From: Rhodanobacteraceae bacterium
GTDB taxonomy: Bacteria; Pseudomonadota; Gammaproteobacteria; Xanthomonadales; Rhodanobacteraceae
DNA: 7,327 nucleotides
Direction: 5' to 3'
Assembly (NCBI GenBank): GCA_012270595.1
Contig: JAAXIA010000144.1
Coordinates: 1-7,327, forward strand
Shown here: positions 1-4,842 of the stretch, piece by piece
Layout of the letters: the number at the start of each line of letters is the position of its first letter
Numbering within the stretch: the first letter of the stretch is position 1
Position numbers and translations under genes: made by a program
Notes under the pieces: generated by a model
Told to the model about the DNA's origin: nothing
Databases searched by the model: none
What the model saw: the letters and a program-made list of their open reading frames with translations, nothing else

Positions 1-136
1 TCTGAATAGATCAGAGCTTCCCTAGCATGAAAACTTAAAGAATCTCGGGCGCAAGGGGATGCCCTGGTACCGTTTGCTTATTATGAACCTTTAATGATAC
101 GTCGCCTCCAAAATATACAATAGCGAACCTTTTTTA

Positions 137-165
137 TTATTTATTCAAGCATGGGCGCGTACAAT
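137..165 (+). promoter_or_regulatory. possible promoter of the first exported-protein gene
   Basis: TACAAT at 160-165 differs from the sigma-70 -10 consensus at one base. TTATTT at 137-142 lies 17 bases upstream and is a poor -35 box. The surroundings (130-150) are very T/A rich. A transcript would start near 172 and give a leader of about 26 bases before the ATG at 198, long enough to carry the AGGA at 186-189. This is a pattern match only; nothing else in bases 1-197 was recognised. Confidence 0.22.
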
Positions 166-197
166 TTTACGCCTGTTTTTTCGTCAGGACTACGGCA

Positions 198-707
198 ATG
201 AAGTGTACATTGAAGAGAGCTTTTGGGGTGCTACTCATCGCGTACTGGCCAGCTTTAGGGCTTGCGCTGGGCCTGGGCGGTGCTGGCCCGGTCAGTAGTG
301 CGCATATACAAATCAGTCATATTAACAGTCATACACATACAGCTAGAGTAACCATACGTCTGCATACCGATATGTCACGTTATCAGCGCCCCTACCGGGT
401 TGCCATGTCACTGGTCGCCATTGGCACAGACGGGCGTCCCCCCGAGTTCCTGGATGATCGGGATGTGACGGTGAATCCAGGATCGCCTTTGTTAAATATC
501 ACATTGGTCTATGTTTGTGCTTTTTACAAGAGTAGCTCGCTCGGTTATGACACGGAATCGCTGAGAGTCTCTTCCTATCCAACATATGGAAGTAAAGGAC
601 GCCCTGCTCCCGGAGCAAGTGCAACAGTAAGGATCCCCCTCGCTTTAGCACCGAAAGATTTACGCAGTCACGCGATAATAAACTGTGACCTCATAAGTAA
701 ACACTGA
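198..707 (+). CDS. small exported hypothetical protein, 169 aa
   Basis: Function not recognised. The N-terminus (basic residues K2, K6, R7, then a hydrophobic run at about 9-28 rich in Leu, Ala and Gly) looks like a signal peptide; a plausible cleavage follows SSA at residue 35, though an uncleaved membrane anchor is possible. The rest (36-169) is rich in Ser, Thr, Val and Tyr in alternating patterns that suggest beta strands, and the two cysteines after the leader, C107 and C163, could form a disulfide in the periplasm or outside the cell. ATG at 198 is chosen because AGGA (186-189) lies 8 bases upstream and because it gives the complete leader. It stands alone: the next gene is more than 450 bases away, after a long palindrome. 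It shows no clear sequence similarity to the two exported proteins at the other end of the window. That it is a real gene is likely from the signal peptide plus ribosome site; its role is unknown. Confidence 0.62.
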   Translation: MKCTLKRAFGVLLIAYWPALGLALGLGGAGPVSSAHIQISHINSHTHTARVTIRLHTDMSRYQRPYRVAMSLVAIGTDGRPPEFLDDRDVTVNPGSPLLNITLVYVCAFYKSSSLGYDTESLRVSSYPTYGSKGRPAPGASATVRIPLALAPKDLRSHAIINCDLISKH

Positions 708-737
708 GCACATTGCAGTAAAAGGGCAGCCGTCTAT

Positions 738-801
738 CCTTCGACTTTCCGCAGGATGAATGGGTGTCAGCAAACACCATCCACCCCGCCTTTGTCGAAG
801 G
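738..801. other. 64-base imperfect palindrome (hairpin), possible terminator
   Basis: The outer arms CCTTCGAC (738-745) and GTCGAAGG (794-801) are perfect 8-base complements. After a small internal loop, 751-767 pairs with 774-789 around the loop CAGCAA (768-773), with one bulged base. In plus-strand RNA this inner stem has three A-C mismatches; in minus-strand RNA the same positions become G-U wobbles, so the minus-strand transcript folds better. On the plus strand the right arm is followed by TTTTCC (802-807), so it could end transcription of the 198-707 gene. It may instead be a dispersed genomic repeat or part of a minus-strand RNA; the sequence alone does not decide. Confidence 0.5.
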
Positions 802-807
802 TTTTCC

Positions 808-834
808 TTATTCACGTGTCTGGTTCCGTATAAT
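808..834 (+). promoter_or_regulatory. candidate promoter with perfect -10 hexamer
   Basis: TATAAT at 829-834 is a perfect sigma-70 -10 box. No good -35 box lies at the ideal distance: TTATTC at 808-813 is 15 bases upstream and weak. There is no TG extension before the -10. Transcription would start near 841 and run through the gene-poor stretch towards the mini-ORF and rsmG, giving a leader of about 330-390 bases, or would make a separate small RNA. Confidence 0.35.
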
Positions 835-840
835 ACTATT

Positions 841-1164
841 CGCGTAGTGGGCTATGGCGTTTGAAGACCATGTGTGATTGCCAGGAAGCAGCTTTGCCAT
901 GATCCCCTTGCGCAGATCCATGACTCCCACGCGATGCCCTTTCGGCCTGCACCCGACGTCATGGGGGCAGGCCGCCTGCGCGTACGAGACGTTCGGCGGT
1001 TACAAACCTGTGTCCGCGAGAGGATGTTTACGATCGCAAGCGCGTCATGCTAGGCGCTACAGCAGGGCTTGTTTTACAAGTGTTGCCTGGGTTATCACAT
1101 ACAGCGTGCAGGATGCGAACAAAAAGTCAGTGCGACAGGATTTTCTCTCTCCGTTGAAGGAGGA
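841..1164. other. gene-poor leader region with several hairpins
   Basis: I see no convincing gene here. An open frame from TTG 878 to 1183 exists, but its product is rich in Arg, Cys, Pro and Ser with no domain-like pattern and no good ribosome site, so I treat it as spurious. The stretch holds a strong hairpin at 943-974 (separate entry) and another at 1063-1089: CTTGT (1068-1072) pairs with ACAAG (1076-1080) over a TTT loop, with CAGG/CCTG outside it. It lies between a perfect TATAAT (829-834) and a perfect Shine-Dalgarno (1157-1163). A structured 5' leader of rsmG or an independent small RNA are both possible; no known RNA family was recognised. Confidence 0.4.
943..974. other. strong GC-rich hairpin
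   Basis: CGGCCTGC (943-950) pairs perfectly with GCAGGCCG (967-974). After one A-G mismatch, CCC (952-954) pairs with GGG (963-965), leaving an 8-base loop (955-962). The right arm can also pair with CCTGC at 975-979 (GCAGG 967-971 with CCTGC), giving a mutually exclusive alternative fold. No T-run follows, so it is not a classical terminator. It lies inside the proposed leader upstream of rsmG. Confidence 0.4.
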
Positions 1165-1173
1165 ATGCAGGGT

Positions 1174-1206
1174 ATGGCTTTAATTGTTATGTTTTTTTAC
1201 CCATGA
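1174..1206 (+). CDS. 10-codon mini-ORF (possible leader peptide) overlapping an rsmG start codon
   Basis: AAGGAGG at 1157-1163 is a perfect anti-Shine-Dalgarno match. Ten bases later, ATG 1174 opens a frame encoding MALIVMFFYP and ends at TGA 1204-1206. The stop overlaps the ATG at 1203 as ATGA, the classical arrangement for translational coupling. An in-frame ATG at 1165 is too close to the Shine-Dalgarno to use. The peptide is very hydrophobic and too short to be a protein, so if translated it would act as a leader that delivers ribosomes to rsmG or senses elongation. The alternative is that the Shine-Dalgarno is a chance match in a purine-rich run. Confidence 0.3.
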   Translation: MALIVMFFYP

Positions 1207-1229
1207 TGGAAAACTTGAAGGGGCGATTA

Positions 1230-1859
1230 GTGGACAGGCGTGAGGCCCTACATCATCAGCTTGCGCAGGGAGTCGCTCAACTGGGACTGACGCTGCCTGC
1301 AGCTGCACTGGCGCATTTACTGGATTATCTTGCCCTGCTGGAGCGCTGGAATGCGGCCTACAACCTCACTGCCGTACGCCGTCCAGAGGAAATGCTCACC
1401 CGACACCTGCTTGATGCGCTGGCGGTGCTGCCGTTCGTGCAAGGCGAGCGTTTGGCTGATCTGGGTAGTGGAGCCGGCCTGCCCGGCGTAGTACTTGCCA
1501 TTGCGATGCCCAAACGCCCAACAGTGCTGGTGGACTCCAACGGCAAAAAAGTACATTTTCTGCGCGCCGTTGTGCGTGGTCTGAAACTGGAAAATGTGCG
1601 TGTTGTGCAGTCGCGTGTAGAACAGATGGAAGCCTGTTTTGATTGCATTACCACGCGTGCTTTTGCTAGCCTTGCCGATATGTTGCGCTGGGGTGGTCAC
1701 CTCCTGGCACACGGGGGGAGATGGCTGGCCATGAAAGGCCCGTGCGTAAACAACGAGCTGCCCGGGATAGGGCCTGACTTTGTGGTGTGTCATGTCCATC
1801 AGCTCGATGTGCCTGGGCTGCATGCCCGGCGTCAGTTGGTGGTGCTTGCACACGCTTAA
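1230..1859 (+). CDS. rsmG: 16S rRNA (guanine-527-N7)-methyltransferase RsmG
   Basis: RsmG (formerly GidB) transfers a methyl group from S-adenosylmethionine to N7 of G527 in 16S rRNA of the small ribosomal subunit, in the cytoplasm. Counting from the GTG at 1230 (209 residues), family motifs appear in order: NLTAV at 45-49, the SAM-binding loop DLGSGAGLPGV at 77-87, the VDSNGKK strand end at 101-107, TRAFAS at 142-147 and MKG at 168-170. The protein is complete and of normal length. Start choice: GTG 1230 has GAAGGGG (1217-1223) six bases upstream, and the 40 residues before NLTAV match the family's usual N-terminal length. Longer alternatives are ATG 1203 and ATG 1206 (218 or 217 aa), which lack their own ribosome site but could be reached by coupling from the mini-ORF ending at 1206. 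It is followed after 149 bases by parA, as in many bacteria. mnmG, the common upstream partner, is absent. The function is secure; the start is not. Confidence 0.93.
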   Translation: MDRREALHHQLAQGVAQLGLTLPAAALAHLLDYLALLERWNAAYNLTAVRRPEEMLTRHLLDALAVLPFVQGERLADLGSGAGLPGVVLAIAMPKRPTVLVDSNGKKVHFLRAVVRGLKLENVRVVQSRVEQMEACFDCITTRAFASLADMLRWGGHLLAHGGRWLAMKGPCVNNELPGIGPDFVVCHVHQLDVPGLHARRQLVVLAHA

Positions 1860-1925
1860 AGTGCACGCCCAGCCTTAAGGCCTTCTGTCACAGAACTAAA
1901 GTGATGTGGACGGATGTTTGGATAA

Positions 1926-1942
1926 GCTTGCCAAGGGTAAGC
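1926..1942 (+). terminator. weak hairpin between rsmG and parA
   Basis: GCTTGCC (1926-1932) pairs with GGTAAGC (1936-1942), including one G-U, over the 3-base loop AAG. No T-run follows directly, only a T-rich stretch from 1952 to 1970, so it is a poor rho-independent terminator. It may be a pause or attenuation site between rsmG and parA. The 149-base gap otherwise holds the palindrome GCCTTAAGGC (1872-1881) and no clear promoter. Confidence 0.22.
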
Positions 1943-2008
1943 CTGTTGATCTTAAGCTTTCTTTATAGTTAGAACCTACTTTTACGCTCACGCCGGTATT
2001 AACGACCC

Positions 2009-2872
2009 ATGGCCCGCATTATCGCTGTTGCCAATCAGAAGGGTGGTGTTGGCAAGACCACCACGGCTGTCAATCTTGCTGCTGCGCTGGCAGCGGCCAG
2101 GCGCAAGGTATTGCTGGTTGATCTCGATCCCCAGGGTAATGCCACCATGGCTGTAGGCGTGGACAAGCACGCAGTTAAATCCAGTGGTTGTGAGGTGTTG
2201 CTCGACGAGGTGCCGATCAGGCAGGCTATCGTCAGTACTGCGGCGCATGTTGATTTGTTACCTGGCAACAACGATCTTACTGCTGCCGAACTCAAACTGA
2301 TGGAAGCGCTGGCGCGAGAAAATCGCCTAAAGGATGCGTTGCTCAAGGTGGTAGATAGCTACCACATCATATTGATTGACTGCCCACCCGCCTTGCATCT
2401 GCTTACCCTGAACGCACTGACGGCAGCTGTGGGTTTGTTGATACCGGTGCAATGTGAGTACTTTGCTCTGGAAGGATTATCCAGTTTGCTCGACACGGTC
2501 AAAGCGGTGCGTCGGCGCCTTAATCCCGTGCTTGAGATCGAGGGTTTGCTGCGGACCATGTATGATGTGCGCAATAACCTGGGTAACCAGGTTTCCAGCC
2601 AGCTTATCCGGCATTTCGGCGACCGGGTGCTGCGTTCCATCATTCCGCGTAATGTACGTCTGGCTGAGGCTCCTAGCCATGGCCAGCCGATCCATTTGTA
2701 CGACCACAGTTCACGTGGTGCGATCGCTTACACTGGTCTGGCAGGTGAGATTATTCGTCGCGGGCGGCGCACGCAGCAGTTTACTGGCACGCCCGCTGGG
2801 CAGGCCCGCCGCGAAGACCCATCCCATGAAGAGGTCGTAGGCATCGCATCGCAGTTGCATCAGGAGCACTGA
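2009..2872 (+). CDS. parA: chromosome-partitioning ATPase ParA (Soj)
   Basis: ParA is a Walker-type ATPase that dimerises on ATP, binds the nucleoid non-specifically and is released when ParB stimulates hydrolysis, moving the origin region during segregation. Visible motifs: the deviant Walker A KGGVGKTTT at 11-19, with signature lysine K11 and catalytic K16; Walker A' VDLDPQGNAT at 37-46; and Walker B ILIDCPP around D124, followed by the switch region with LTLNAL at 132-137. At 287 residues it is longer than the usual 255-265; the extra is a polar, Arg/Gln/His-rich tail after about residue 257, absent from the core fold. ATG 2009 is the only start that gives the standard MxRIIAVANQKGG opening, although no good Shine-Dalgarno precedes it. 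It is 4 bases ahead of parB and almost certainly in one transcript with it. The family assignment is secure. A chromosomal rather than plasmid ParA is inferred from the rsmG neighbour and the lack of an N-terminal helix-turn-helix. Confidence 0.95.
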   Translation: MARIIAVANQKGGVGKTTTAVNLAAALAAARRKVLLVDLDPQGNATMAVGVDKHAVKSSGCEVLLDEVPIRQAIVSTAAHVDLLPGNNDLTAAELKLMEALARENRLKDALLKVVDSYHIILIDCPPALHLLTLNALTAAVGLLIPVQCEYFALEGLSSLLDTVKAVRRRLNPVLEIEGLLRTMYDVRNNLGNQVSSQLIRHFGDRVLRSIIPRNVRLAEAPSHGQPIHLYDHSSRGAIAYTGLAGEIIRRGRRTQQFTGTPAGQARREDPSHEEVVGIASQLHQEH

Positions 2873-2876
2873 TCAG

Positions 2877-3746
2877 ATGGTTGCAGCAAAAAAACGGGGT
2901 TTGGGACGTGGACTTGACGCGCTATTGGGCGATCCTGCTGGCGTTTTAACACTCGATCTGGCAGAACAGGAAGGTGAGCTGCGTCAACTGGCGATTGAGC
3001 AGATTACGCCTGGCAAGTATCAGCCGCGTCGGCACTGGAACAAGGAGGCGATGGCTGAGCTTAGCGCTTCCATCAAGGCGCAGGGTCTGATTCAGCCGGT
3101 AGTGGTGCGCGCCGTTACGCCGGTGCTATTTGAACTGATCGCCGGTGAGCGTCGTTGGCGTGCGGCCCAGGCTGCGCAGCTCCGTGAGATTCCGGCGCTG
3201 GTTAAAGAGGTTGCCGATGCTTCCGTGCCTGTCATGGCGCTTATTGAGAACATTCAGCGACAGGATTTAACCGTGCTGGAAGAAGCCGATGCGCTAAAGC
3301 GCCTGATCGACGATTTTGCGCTAACCCACCAACAGGTGGCCGAAGCAGTAGGGCGGTCGCGTGCTGGTGTATCCAATCTGCTACGTTTGACCGAGCTTCC
3401 CGTATCGATTAAAAAACAGCTTGAGGAAGGTGCGCTGGAAATGGGGCATGCGCGTTGTCTGCTTCCCCTCGATGAAGCCATTGCTTTGCCGCTGGCGCAC
3501 ACGGCCATTGTACGGCGCTGGTCGGTGCGCGAGCTGGAGCGTGCGGTACGTCAGGCGCAAAGTAGCCCGGCGAGCAAAGCCAGAACCTTACAACGCGATC
3601 CCAATATAGCTGCGCTGGAACGCGAGTTGAGCGAACGTTTCGCGACAGCTGTGCAGCTTGTGCACGGTCGTGGCCGGCGTGGCAGGCTGGTGATCCACTA
3701 CCACAGCGATGACGAACTTGACAGCATTCTTGGCAAGCTGCGCTGA
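2877..3746 (+). CDS. parB: chromosome-partitioning protein ParB (Spo0J), CTP-dependent DNA clamp
   Basis: ParB loads at parS sites, binds CTP, closes into a sliding clamp and forms the partition complex that ParA moves. Features in order: an N-terminal basic segment RGLGRGLDALLG at 7-18 of the type that stimulates ParA ATPase; the ParB/Srx core beginning at about 40 with QITPGKYQPRR at 42-52; CTP-binding motif GERRWRA at 90-96; ENIQR at 124-128; a helix-turn-helix at about 149-171 for parS recognition; and a C-terminal dimerisation domain at about 259-287 with RLVIHYHSDDELDSIL. Length 289 is normal. ATG 2877 is supported by AGGAG at 2862-2866, inside the end of parA, so translation is probably coupled. 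No full parS site was found in the window. The TGA stop at 3744-3746 is followed by a run of seven A's and then 60 further in-frame codons encoding a basic stretch and a membrane-like segment (see findings); the ParB domain itself is complete without these. Confidence 0.95.
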   Translation: MVAAKKRGLGRGLDALLGDPAGVLTLDLAEQEGELRQLAIEQITPGKYQPRRHWNKEAMAELSASIKAQGLIQPVVVRAVTPVLFELIAGERRWRAAQAAQLREIPALVKEVADASVPVMALIENIQRQDLTVLEEADALKRLIDDFALTHQQVAEAVGRSRAGVSNLLRLTELPVSIKKQLEEGALEMGHARCLLPLDEAIALPLAHTAIVRRWSVRELERAVRQAQSSPASKARTLQRDPNIAALERELSERFATAVQLVHGRGRRGRLVIHYHSDDELDSILGKLR

Positions 3747-3856
3747 AAAAAAACCGAAAAAGCTGGTGCTGCCAAGCGCTGGTGGAAAACCATCGCTCTA
3801 TGGTGTTGTCTCCTGTTTCTTATGTTTCTTCTCATCATTCCTGCAGGGTCTGGTCC

Positions 3857-4573
3857 ATGCCACAACTTGCTGTTGTCGTTCCTGTGTTTAACGAGCGTGA
3901 CAACCTCTCACCACTGTTGGCCGAAATAGCCGCCGCCCTGCATGGCACGGTCGATTACGAACTGATCGTTGTAGATGATCAATCCGTGGATGGTAGTCAC
4001 GAAATCCTGGTTGCGCAAAAGGGCCGCTATCCGCAGTTACGCGTGCTTCGTCACGACAGGCGCAGCGGTCAGAGCACTGCGGTCTGGCATGGCGTGTATG
4101 CAGCCAGATCGCCCTGGGTCGTTACGCTTGATGGCGACGGTCAGAATGATCCTGCCGATATAGTCAAACTACTTGAGGCACGTCAGCAAGCCGTGCCCGA
4201 AGTCAAACTGTTTGCTGGCTGGCGTACCATGCGGCGTGATAGCCTTAAAAAGCGTCTGTCTTCTAAAATCGCCAATGCCGTGCGTGCCAGTATGCTAGGT
4301 GATGCCACACCCGATAGCGGTTGTGGGCTTAAATTGTTTGAACGCGAACTGTTCCTTCGCCTGCCTTATTTTGACCACATGCACCGTTACCTGCCGGCCT
4401 TGTGCCGACGCGCTGGCTTTCAGAGTCAGAGTGTGCCGGTGGGGCATCGGCCACGCACCGCAGGTTATTCCAAGTACGGTCTGTTTGATCGGCTATGGGT
4501 GGGTCTGGCCGACCTGTGTGGTGTCGCCTGGCTGATGCGCCGAAGCAGGTTGAGTCATATTGAGGAGCTTTGA
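3857..4573 (+). CDS. GT2 family glycosyltransferase, DPM1/GtrB-like
   Basis: This is a GT-A fold glycosyltransferase that probably moves a sugar from a nucleotide donor to a polyprenyl phosphate at the cytoplasmic membrane. Counting from ATG 3857 (238 aa), motifs are VVVPVFNE at 6-13, VVDDQSVDGS at 38-47, the metal-binding LDGDGQNDP at 91-99, TPDSGCGLK at 151-159 and HRPRTAGYSKYG at 197-208. These match the dolichol- or undecaprenyl-phosphate mannosyl/glucosyl transferase group. The C-terminus has at most one weakly hydrophobic stretch (about 213-227), so unlike GtrB it lacks the two-helix membrane tail and is a short DPM1-type form. ATG 3857 is preferred: AGGG (3845-3848) lies 8 bases upstream and the protein then opens directly with the first beta strand. 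GTG 3782 would add 25 residues of no evident meaning. It starts 110 bases after parB and may belong to the same transcript. The product sugar and pathway cannot be told; no flippase or acceptor transferase gene follows, as might be expected. Confidence 0.88.
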   Translation: MPQLAVVVPVFNERDNLSPLLAEIAAALHGTVDYELIVVDDQSVDGSHEILVAQKGRYPQLRVLRHDRRSGQSTAVWHGVYAARSPWVVTLDGDGQNDPADIVKLLEARQQAVPEVKLFAGWRTMRRDSLKKRLSSKIANAVRASMLGDATPDSGCGLKLFERELFLRLPYFDHMHRYLPALCRRAGFQSQSVPVGHRPRTAGYSKYGLFDRLWVGLADLCGVAWLMRRSRLSHIEEL

Positions 4574-4585
4574 TAAGGCAAAGCT

Positions 4586-4744
4586 ATGTGCTATGTTGGA
4601 CGCGGAGAGCGACTATGGATACCAGCTCAGAGTCGTGGCCCCGCGTTAGCGGATGAGTCTGGTTGGTGCCAGACTGACGATGGAGGAGTGAACAGAACGA
4701 TCTTTATGTTGAATGAAACACCGTATTTCTCTGTTAATGGTTGA
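4586..4744 (+). CDS. possible small ORF, 52 aa, doubtful
   Basis: Not recognised. ATG 4586 lies 12 bases after the glycosyltransferase stop, with AAGG (4575-4578) seven bases upstream, and the frame stays open for 52 codons to TGA 4742-4744. The product begins MCYVGRGERLWIPAQ and ends MLNETPYFSVNG; it is polar, has no signal peptide, membrane segment or known motif, and contains two cysteines. Its position and ribosome site are what one expects of a trailing operon gene, but the length is within chance and a 7-base-pair hairpin lies inside it (4656-4675). It may also be debris of a lost downstream gene. Confidence 0.2.
   Translation: MCYVGRGERLWIPAQSRGPALADESGWCQTDDGGVNRTIFMLNETPYFSVNG
4656..4675. 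other. hairpin downstream of the glycosyltransferase
   Basis: AGTCTGG (4656-4662) pairs perfectly with CCAGACT (4669-4675) over the 6-base loop TTGGTG. No T-run follows, so it is not a canonical rho-independent terminator. It is the only strong stem between the glycosyltransferase stop and the next gene, and could be a pause or RNA-processing site. Confidence 0.35.
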
Positions 4745-4768
4745 AAAGTGTTTGTGCATGCCATGTCT

Positions 4769-4800
4769 TTAGCATTTCACCAGGTTAGCGTTTCACTAGG
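4769..4800 (+). repeat. tandem pair of 16-base repeats, possible operator
   Basis: TTAGCATTTCACCAGG (4769-4784) is followed without a gap by TTAGCGTTTCACTAGG (4785-4800); 14 of 16 bases agree. The pair ends 42 bases before the ATG of the 608-residue exported protein. A weak promoter candidate lies just upstream (TTGAAT 4709-4714, 18-base spacer, GTTAAT 4733-4738), which would put the repeats in the early transcribed region. Direct repeats in this place suggest a regulator that binds tandem half-sites, or an RNA element in the leader. Function is inferred from position only. Confidence 0.45.
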
Positions 4801-4842
4801 GTTTGAGGGTCTTCTCTGTGACTAAACGTAAGGGGGTATACG

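Noticed and set aside
808..823. parS-like site around TTCACGTG
   Set aside because: The left half and centre match parS (TGTTTCACGTGAAACA), but the right half does not match at all; about 9 of 16 positions agree, too few for ParB loading.
883..892. AGGAAGCAGC, shared with the conserved loop of bacterial SRP RNA
   Set aside because: The opposite strand of the SRP loop (GGUCAGGUCCGGAA) is missing, and no long flanking stem forms; chance match.
1094..1102. DnaA-box-like TTATCACAT
   Set aside because: It fits TTATNCACA only by allowing a deletion, and no cluster of boxes or AT-rich unwinding region is present; no origin is supported here.
878..1183. 101-codon open frame from TTG, or 94 codons from ATG 899
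   Set aside because: Product is Arg/Cys/Pro/Ser rich with no domain-like pattern, poor start and ribosome site, and the DNA shows hairpins instead; most likely a chance frame in GC-rich non-coding sequence.
1317..1853. 178-codon open frame on the minus strand opposite rsmG
   Set aside because: It is a shadow of the clear RsmG coding sequence; its composition (rich in His, Gln, Thr) is typical of an antisense frame.
3782..3856. 25-codon N-terminal extension of the glycosyltransferase from GTG 3782
   Set aside because: The extension has no family counterpart and no ribosome site; ATG 3857 has AGGG upstream and starts at the first core strand.
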